64,000 nt of DNA from Cepaea nemoralis (Eukaryota; Mollusca; Gastropoda; Stylommatophora; Helicidae): NCBI GenBank assembly GCA_014155875.1, contig JACEFZ010024506.1:501001-565000 (forward strand). Reading direction: 5' to 3'. Position 1 is the stretch's first letter. Every line of letters begins with the position of its first letter. This document shows, piece after piece, positions 57,960 through 64,000 of this stretch. The position numbers were made by a program, and so were the translations under genes. Below the pieces are notes generated by a model. It saw only the letters and a program-made list of their open reading frames with translations. It did not search any database and was not told the DNA's origin.

Positions 57960-57968
<9 letters not shown>
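57470..57968 (+). pseudogene. LINE RT C-terminal fragment (partner of 32,717-33,240)
   Basis: Encodes YIEPVLTYDCEYWTIS, RMLKISWTAKMSNQDVL, VFGHVMRRHKLEHVVTTGK, RGRQREKIPDSLLSWHGRE and a final CRQDTG-stop, followed by a (GAT)n tail. The frame is open for 141 codons from 57,542, but the RT core is missing. Confidence 0.75.
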
Positions 57969-58017
<49 letters not shown>

Positions 58018-58018
58018 T
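57966..58018. repeat. (GAT)n microsatellite
   Basis: Tail of the LINE fragment above; partner of 32,663-32,722. Confidence 0.9.
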
Positions 58019-58019
58019 T

Positions 58020-58290
58020 GAAGTGAGTTGTGGAAACATAGTGCGCTGGCTTGCCAAGGCGTTGATCTGAGCTCAGTCCCAAACATGAATATTTTCCCGA
58101 TTCAATCTCAATAAATGGGTCAAGGATAGTCAGTCAGTAAAGAACACTTTCAGACCCTTCAAGCCGCTGTGGGCACACAGATCTAGAAGCATATTTGTGT
58201 AGACTAATGGACACTACCCGGGTGATGTAGTCTGTATCATATCGGCCGTCTTTACTTCCTTAAACATTTCTGGTGACCATTTTAGGCAGG
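58020..58290 (-). repeat. SINE group I copy, partial (partner of 32,395-32,660)
   Basis: Antisense core 'tcggccgtctttacttcct' and 3' end 'gtgtagactaatggacact'. Confidence 0.55.
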
Positions 58291-58306
58291 CTCGGCCTGA
58301 GAGCTC

Positions 58307-60015
58307 ATGTGTAATTTAAAAGATTGCGAAGACAAAAATGGGAATATGATAAATACCAATGAGGAAATGTGCAACACAATGAAAGAATACTTTGTTGAAT
58401 TACTAAATTGTGAAGCTCCAAGTAACACTTTCCCACAGGAAGAGGTTCTAACGTGTGAACCACAAATTGAAGAACCTGCATTTGAAGAAATCCTATATGT
58501 AATCACACGACTTAAAAACAATAAGGCAACTGGGGCTGATGGAATTGCTGCTGAATTTACAAAGGCGGGGGGCCATGCATTACATCTAAAGCTATACGAA
58601 CTAATAATAAAAATATGTAGGACTGAAGAATTACCCCATGACTGGAAAGAGTCATTATTGATACCTATCTTTAAGAAAGGAGACAAGTTCCAGTGTGAAA
58701 ATTATAGAGGAATATCACTACTGTCCATAAGCTATAATATTCTATCCGCAGTATTACTAAATAGACTAAAACCATATTCAGAATACATATTAGGTGACTA
58801 CCAGGCGGGTTTTAGACAAAACAGATCAACAATAGATCAGACATTTATCTTACGACAAATAGCCGAGAAAAATTGGGAATATAAAAGAGATCTCCATAAC
58901 ATTTTTGTGGATTTTAAAAAGGCTTATGATAGTGTCCACAGGAATAGTCTATGGAATTCTATGCGGGAATTTGGAATACCAAGGAAGTTAATCAACATGA
59001 CCAGACTATGCATGGAAGATACTTATAATATAGTAACATATAAAGGCAGGAAATCAGACCCTTTCCAAATAGCATCTGGCTTGAAACAGGGTGATGCACT
59101 ATCGCCGCTACTCTTCAATCTGGCTCTAGAAAAAGTTGTAAGGAGGGTAAAGGAGGAATGTGATATTGGAGGAACATCCAAGCTGCTTGGTTATGCAGAT
59201 GATATAGATATTATAGGGAAAATGAACAAAAGACATTGGAAATATTGACTCACTTAAAGGAAAAAGCCCAACAGATGTGGCTGGTTATCAACCAAGATAA
59301 GACAGAATATATGGTAATTTCAAGAGAAGGAATGGCTAAAAACTCTGGCCACATACAAATAGATAATATGACCATTAAAAGAACGGAAACATACAAATAC
59401 CTGGGTACAATCTTCAACTGCTCCAACATCATAAGGGAAGAAATACAAACTAGAATCAATTCTGGAAATAAGATATACTATGCACTACAACATCTACTAA
59501 AATCAAAGGTCTATCTCGTGACACCAAGATCACAATATACAAAACACTGATCAGACCAGTTGTGCTGTATGGCTCTGAAACCTGGAGTACAACGAAAGGA
59601 GACGAAGCCTTGCTACAAACCTTTGAGAACAAAGTTTTAAGACGCATCTTTGGACCCATTAGGGATACACAAAGTGGAGAGTGGAAAAGAAGAAGTAACA
59701 AAGACATTTATGATCTGTTTAAGTCCCCGCTAATCACTGGTATCATGAAGGCTAATAGACTACAATGGCTGGGGCATATAGAAAGAATGGAAGATAATAG
59801 GGAAACAAAACTCGCTTACACTCAGGAAATAAATGACCGTAGACTCCGAGGTAGACCAAGAAGACGGTGGAGAGATAATATATATATACAGACCTACAAG
59901 CACTTGGAATCAACGACTGGCAAGAGAAGGTCAACCAGAGAGACGAATGGAGATGGATTGTATCTGCAGCAAAGAACCTCAATGGCTCGGAACGATGAAG
60001 AAGAAGAAGGATAAC
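58307..60015 (+). pseudogene. Truncated LINE reverse transcriptase (partner of 30,670-32,371)
   Basis: RT motifs in order: NKATGADGIAAEF, NYRGISLL, GFRQNRSTIDQTF, FVDFKKAYDSVHRN, SGLKQGDALSPLLFN and GYADDIDIIG. The C-terminal part follows (YGSETWSTTK, LQWLGHIERMEDNRE, GRPRRRWRDN). Frameshifts near 59,230 and 59,510-59,560 break it into three pieces. The endonuclease half is absent. Confidence 0.87.
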
Positions 60016-60059
60016 CCTCCCCGATTTGTTATTGGTATACTTCCCAAGAGCCACCAGAC

Positions 60060-60580
60060 ATGAATTTTGCCAAGAGCACAAGACATTCGATTAACCAACA
60101 CAGAAACTGGTGCGATCAGACTTTATACTCCAGCGGACATGTTCAGGAGGCGATCGGAGCACCATGGACCTGTTCGGGGTATGATGATGATTATCCTTAC
60201 TAATCACTAATAACGTGTCTTGTTAAAGAACTTGCAATTAACTGTTGACATTGAGATGCAACGAAAAAACCTTTTCGTGAGACAGGAAACAAACATGTTA
60301 AAAAGACACATTGTAATATAACAAATTGAACATTTTAACATACGTCATATAGACACACTAAAGCGACAGAAGCAAAAAGTATCACAAACATAAACTAATG
60401 ACAGCAATATTGCTGCTGTGGAGACTACTATAACACAAACAGTACTAGCAAAGGCATAAGCCAACGCTAATTAGCTTGAATGGAGGATATCGGAGAATTT
60501 AAATACGAACTGAAAATGAAAGACCCAAGAGTGGTCAAGGCACATAATACACAAACCGAAAGAGAAATTCAAAGAAAAAG
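60060..60580. other. AT-rich, no feature seen
   Basis: Matches the left arm near 30,130-30,610 in inverse orientation. No gene or classified repeat. Confidence 0.4.
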
Positions 60581-60589
60581 TGAAAGAAA

Positions 60590-60690
60590 AAAAAGAAGAA
60601 GAAGAAGAAGAAGAAGAAGAAGAAGAAGAAGAAGAAGAAGAAGAAGAAGAAGAAGAAGAAGAAGAAGAAGAAGAAGAAGAAGAAGAAGAG
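60590..60690. repeat. (GAA)n array, right arm only
   Basis: About 33 GAA units. The left-arm equivalent (~30,076-30,112) is a short imperfect pyrimidine tract, so this expanded after the duplication. Confidence 0.93.
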
Positions 60691-60904
60691 CAAGTCTTTA
60701 GAAACATCATATGAAAAATAAACTATTACGAATAATAAAAGAAAGTTGTAGATACAGAAACGCATATTCTGGAATAATCCATTGGCATCAATTAAGTAAA
60801 CTCGGGAAATTGATCATTTTCAACATGCCATGGATAATGTCTTGGAAAGAAAAGTAGTCAAAGATGGTGATAGTCCCCCATAATATTATACATTAACCTA
60901 GTAT

Positions 60905-61110
60905 ATATGCGGAGAAGGGGGTTAAGGGCGCAGTTCATAATCCCTCATACCCCTGTTCGAAACACAACTGTATTGATGTTTATGAAATGGTATGGATACC
61001 GGTCGTTCAGAAAACAATGGCAAACTACTGAACGTAAACTTGGCCAGGAATCACGAACAGCCAAAATTGCTGGGGTTGACTGCTACATCCTGTAAAGGAT
61101 ATGCAACAAC
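60905..61110 (+). repeat. SINE group II copy (partner of 29,690-29,880)
   Basis: 'cctgttcgaaacacaactg' B-box region, core 'aaacaatggcaaactactg' and 3' end 'cctgtaaaggatatgcaac'. Confidence 0.75.
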
Positions 61111-61239
61111 TTTAAGTAGTAGCTACAACGTGATTAAATTCAACTCTAATATCTGGGTTGTTTCTTGCTTTCCAAGATAATGGTTGTAGTTCAGTCATCA
61201 GACATGAATGATGTTATTCATTCCAGTATGGCTCGGAAT

Positions 61240-61445
61240 TAGGGAGCCGCTATTCTGCAGTGGCTAGCATCTCGCCCGCCGGTCCGGTGGTAATGTATTC
61301 AGATCCCCATCGTAGAGGACAATTTTTATTATAACATGCACCTAGTTTACCAGATGCACCCAGTCTCAAATTGGTATCAGGAAATGTGCTGATATGTTAA
61401 CGTGACTGATGTGATATTGATCAAATCATGCATAGAGTATCAATC
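61240..61445 (+). repeat. SINE group I copy (partner of 29,400-29,590)
   Basis: 'gggagccgctattctgcag' head with a degenerate B box (ATTCAGATCCCC) and 'cccagtctcaaattggtat' core. Confidence 0.6.
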
Positions 61446-61654
61446 GATATATAAAAATAGGCGGACAGAGCTTTAATGGAAAGTTAATATCAACAGTCTA
61501 CTTCTTCTTGTCCCTCTTTTCGTCTTTCACCTGTCGAGGGAAGTACATCGCACATAGTTAAGTTAAACATCTCAGAGGTCGGTGTGTCCGACTTCGGCAT
61601 GCATGTGTGTCAGGCTTGATGTCTCTAGACACATTCTGTCCAAGGTCATAGGCA

Positions 61655-62055
61655 AGAGGGCTGAGTGATCTTGAGGTTTGGTGTCCGCCTCGAGAGCTGG
61701 AGGTCCCGGGTTCAAGCCCCGGTGAGGGCCGGGATTTTTTTTCATGTGGACTTCTAGTAATAACATTTCCCCTGGTCTCTGGGTAGTGAGATCGGACGCC
61801 CGTGTGTATTGTTGCGCACGTAAAAAATCCAACTTGGCAGTTGGAAATCGAAAAAGAGTAGCCTAACGGCGCTGCTTGGGCAAAATTTCGAGTTAAAAAT
61901 ATACTCAAAGTATTTCAGGATTCTCGCTACGGAGTTCGTGCACTGAGCTGAGATTCTCCGGACTCAGGCTTGAGTTAGGAGTAGAACGGAGCACTTATGG
62001 CTTACACCCGTGCGCCGCGATGTTGATCCGTCGTCTAAACTAAACTAAACTAAAC
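61655..62055 (+). repeat. SINE group III copy, uninterrupted (partner of 28,337-29,180)
   Basis: Head 'gggctgagtgatcttgagg', B box GGGTTCAAGCCCC, body 'cttggcagttggaaatcga' and a tail of several TAAAC units. The point where the left arm carries the hAT MITE is intact here. Confidence 0.87.
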
Positions 62056-62257
62056 TAAAAGGGTCACGGGCTGTATTTATCGTAGGTAGATTTGTTTTAC
62101 TAAACGTGTTGACAGGGCTCCAGCCTTATGGCTTGTACTTTGAGATGTTCAACTGAAGTGTGATTTGTAATGTGCACAATTTGGACACAGTACTCCCTGT
62201 TTTTCGTCGGTATCAGAGATGGCTAGGTCTGCGATCCCACCACCTAGCGATCAGGAA

Positions 62258-62346
62258 TGTGTGTGTGTGTGTGTGCGCGCGCGCGTGCGTGCGTGTGTGC
62301 GTGCGTGCGTGTGTGCGTGCGTGTGTGTGTGTGTGTGTGTGAGAGA
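62258..62346. repeat. (GT)n/(GC)n microsatellite, right arm only
   Basis: GT repeat with GCGCGC and GTGC interruptions inside the body of a group IV SINE. The left arm has only 'atcaaacagattcctgatc' at this place. Confidence 0.9.
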
Positions 62347-62359
62347 GATATTAAATAAG

Positions 62360-62465
62360 TGGTTCTCTGAAGCATTCCCAGTCCTATGCTGGGACCGAAC
62401 CCCGGACCTTCTAGCCTGAGGCGGACGACATCAACTCTCAACCACGGACACCCGGTCAACATTCT
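62360..62465 (-). repeat. tRNA-like SINE head, group IV (partner of 28,015-28,130)
   Basis: Antisense B box GGGACCGAACCCC and 'ctgaggcggacgacatcaa'. It is more diverged than the left-arm copy. Confidence 0.6.
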
Positions 62466-62744
62466 AATACGCGATGGAGAAGTTTGTGTATTCATGTGAA
62501 AAACGGAAGCATATACAAGGGTAAAACACGGTACAAAGTGGTACAACTGGGGGGGGGGGGGGAAGAGAGAGAGAGAGAGAGAGAGAACAGCTGCAGACAC
62601 CCCACGGACGTTATATGTTAATATAAACAATTCCAGATACATCGGATTTCATGTTCATTTGACAAAAAGAAACACACATCATGTTAAGGAAATAAACAAC
62701 AGGAAAGACAATTGTGTAGTAGTAATGTTCAATTGCCTACCCAG

Positions 62745-62985
62745 CTCCCTGGGGATCACGGTAGCGCAGTGACCAGATGGTCGCCTCCGGCGTGATGGTC
62801 ATAGGTTCGATTTCGCATCCAGACATATTTTTAAACCTGCAATTAATTCCCAGGTCGACCCAGCCTAAAATGGGAACCTGGACATGCCTGGGGAGTAAAG
62901 GCGACAGACGTGTTATAGAAAACATGATCAGTGGAGCGCCAGTTGGTCTATAACAATGTGGGTCTGGTACCATATGTCCAACATT
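62745..62985 (+). repeat. SINE group I copy (partner of 27,515-27,757)
   Basis: Head 'ggggatcacggtagcgcag', B box AGGTTCGATTTCGC, core 'tggggagtaaaggcgacag' and 3' end 'gttggtctataacaatg'. Confidence 0.75.
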
Positions 62986-63049
62986 ATGTAAGCATGTAGA
63001 GGCTTCCTGACTTACTGACCTATATTCTTACATACCCTTACTGAAATAA

Positions 63050-63285
63050 GTCAAGGTCCTTGTTGCACACCTTCAGGTGCATTGAGCATGTAGCCGAGCA
63101 GCCTATGTTTAGAGACCAGTCGGTGCTCGCTGGTGTTGCGGTCAATATCACGCCCGCCGCCTTTATCTTCCAAGACTTTACTGGTACTCATATTAGGTTT
63201 CGAATCCACGTCAAAGTGGCTCAAACCCCTGACCACCGAGAGCGCAGGCGTGTAACAAGTAACTACGCTACCGAGGCTCCTTCTT
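63050..63285 (-). repeat. SINE group I copy (partner of 26,917-27,135)
   Basis: Antisense copy from 'gagaccagtcggtgctcgc' to 'gctaccgaggctccttctt'. The head still matches the left-arm copy closely. Confidence 0.7.
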
Positions 63286-63399
63286 CTGGCCTAATTCCTT
63301 CCTTACTTATAAATTTAATTGTTAATATATTAATTGTATTACTTTTTGAGAATTCACATCCGTAGTTAAGTTTACATAATTTGGTACTATTTTCTACAG

Positions 63400-64000
63400 T
63401 TCAAAAAATTCCAAGATGTCTTCTGTGATGAAATGGAGAAGCACCAGCAAATTAGTGGAGAGAGCATGTCTGTCTTCTGGTTTTGGCGCCAATGTTTCGC
63501 AAGAGGGTGAGAGAGTAGATCCTGGGAAGATAAATCAACAGTACATAGATACATCAATGTTAAATAACGATGACTTAAGATTGAACCCTTACAGCAAGGA
63601 GTTTATCCCGCAGTCGGATCAAAGGCAGGTTGATTACCACGCATATCCAACACGGTCTATGATTCTTAACCCCAGCGCTGTGGAATTTACCCCGCAGTTG
63701 ATTAAGCAACTTCCCAAAAAGACACTAATGTTTAACCCTAGCGCGGAAGAATTTATTCCGCAGTTGATTAACTCACTTCCGAAAAAGACTCTGATGTTTA
63801 ACCCTAGCGCAGAGGAATTCACCCCGAAGTTGATTTAGTCACTTCCAAAAGAGACTCTGATGTTTAACCCGAGCGCGGAGGAATTTATTTCGCAGTTGAT
63901 TAAGTCACTTCCCAAAAAGACTCTGATGTTTAACCCGAACGCCGAGGAATTCACCCCGAAGTTGGTTAAGTCACTTCCCAAAAAGATTCTGATGTTTAAC
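63400..64000 (+). pseudogene. Second copy of the PAM2-array exon, with a premature stop
   Basis: The acceptor TTTTCTACAG|TTC and the ATG at 63,416 match the left copy. The frame encodes the same N-terminus (MSSVMKWRS) and PAM2-like motifs LRLNPYSKEFIP, MILNPSAVEFTP and LMFNPSAEEFIP, up to a TAG at 63,836-63,838. There the left copy has AAG (Lys), so the codon changed by one base. The same frame stays open after the stop to the window end with further PAM2 units. About 20 other differences separate the copies over 423 bp. It may be a pseudogene, a truncated short form, or a sequence error. The rest lies beyond the window. Confidence 0.75.

Larger units (their letters stand above)
52697..64000. 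repeat. Right arm of the large inverted duplication (continues past window)
   Basis: Inverse partner of 26,186-41,199. It starts in a CCTG simple repeat and carries the same SINE/LINE order, the promoter and the start of the PAM2 exon. It lacks the hAT MITE, the LINE fragment with AAGTCAGGA TSD, the composite insert and the SINE found only in the left arm. It has its own expansions (60-bp minisatellite, (GAA)n, (GT)n). Confidence 0.9.

Overview
This is a repeat-dominated animal nuclear window. The evidence is spliced exons with GT-AG borders, TATA promoters, APE-type LINEs, at least five tRNA-derived SINE groups, a hAT-type MITE and several long satellites. The flavour of LINEs and SINEs suggests an invertebrate, most likely a lophotrochozoan such as a gastropod mollusc; that assignment is inference. 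There are no operons, bacterial genes or CRISPR arrays.

Layout. (1) 1-9.4 kb: little of note, then a 7.6 kb satellite of 35-bp units with higher-order structure. (2) 9.6-13.7 kb: four probable minus-strand exons of a host gene I cannot name, among degenerate minisatellites. (3) 13.9-18.9 kb: a 30-bp satellite bounded by two copies of one SINE and split by a 5'-truncated LINE with a 12-bp target-site duplication (TSD). (4) 19.9-23.9 kb: a nearly complete APE-RT LINE with one long ORF and a 13-bp TSD. (5) 23.9-26.8 kb: a minus-strand coding exon of 950 codons whose protein carries about 20 PAM2-like motifs, 14 of them in an exact 22-residue tandem. PAM2 is the peptide that binds the MLLE domain of cytoplasmic poly(A)-binding protein. 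(6) 26.2-41.2 kb and 52.7-64.0 kb: two arms of a large inverted duplication around an 11.5 kb spacer, which itself holds three direct copies of another repeat.

Each arm carries the start of the PAM2-array gene. A CArG/CCAAT/TATA promoter with a noncoding first exon lies near the spacer, and about 9 kb further out an acceptor leads into the exon with the ATG. The two gene copies are therefore transcribed outward, away from the spacer. In the right-hand copy a lysine codon in the array is TAG, so that copy looks broken or variant. It runs off the window at 64,000.

The arms differ by about 5 % in the compared coding part and by many arm-specific events: a hAT MITE and a LINE fragment, each with a TSD and an empty site in the other arm, and different satellites expanded in each arm. 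This argues for a real, old duplication rather than a simple assembly fold-back. Most other open frames are accidental frames in satellites, SINEs and dead LINEs.
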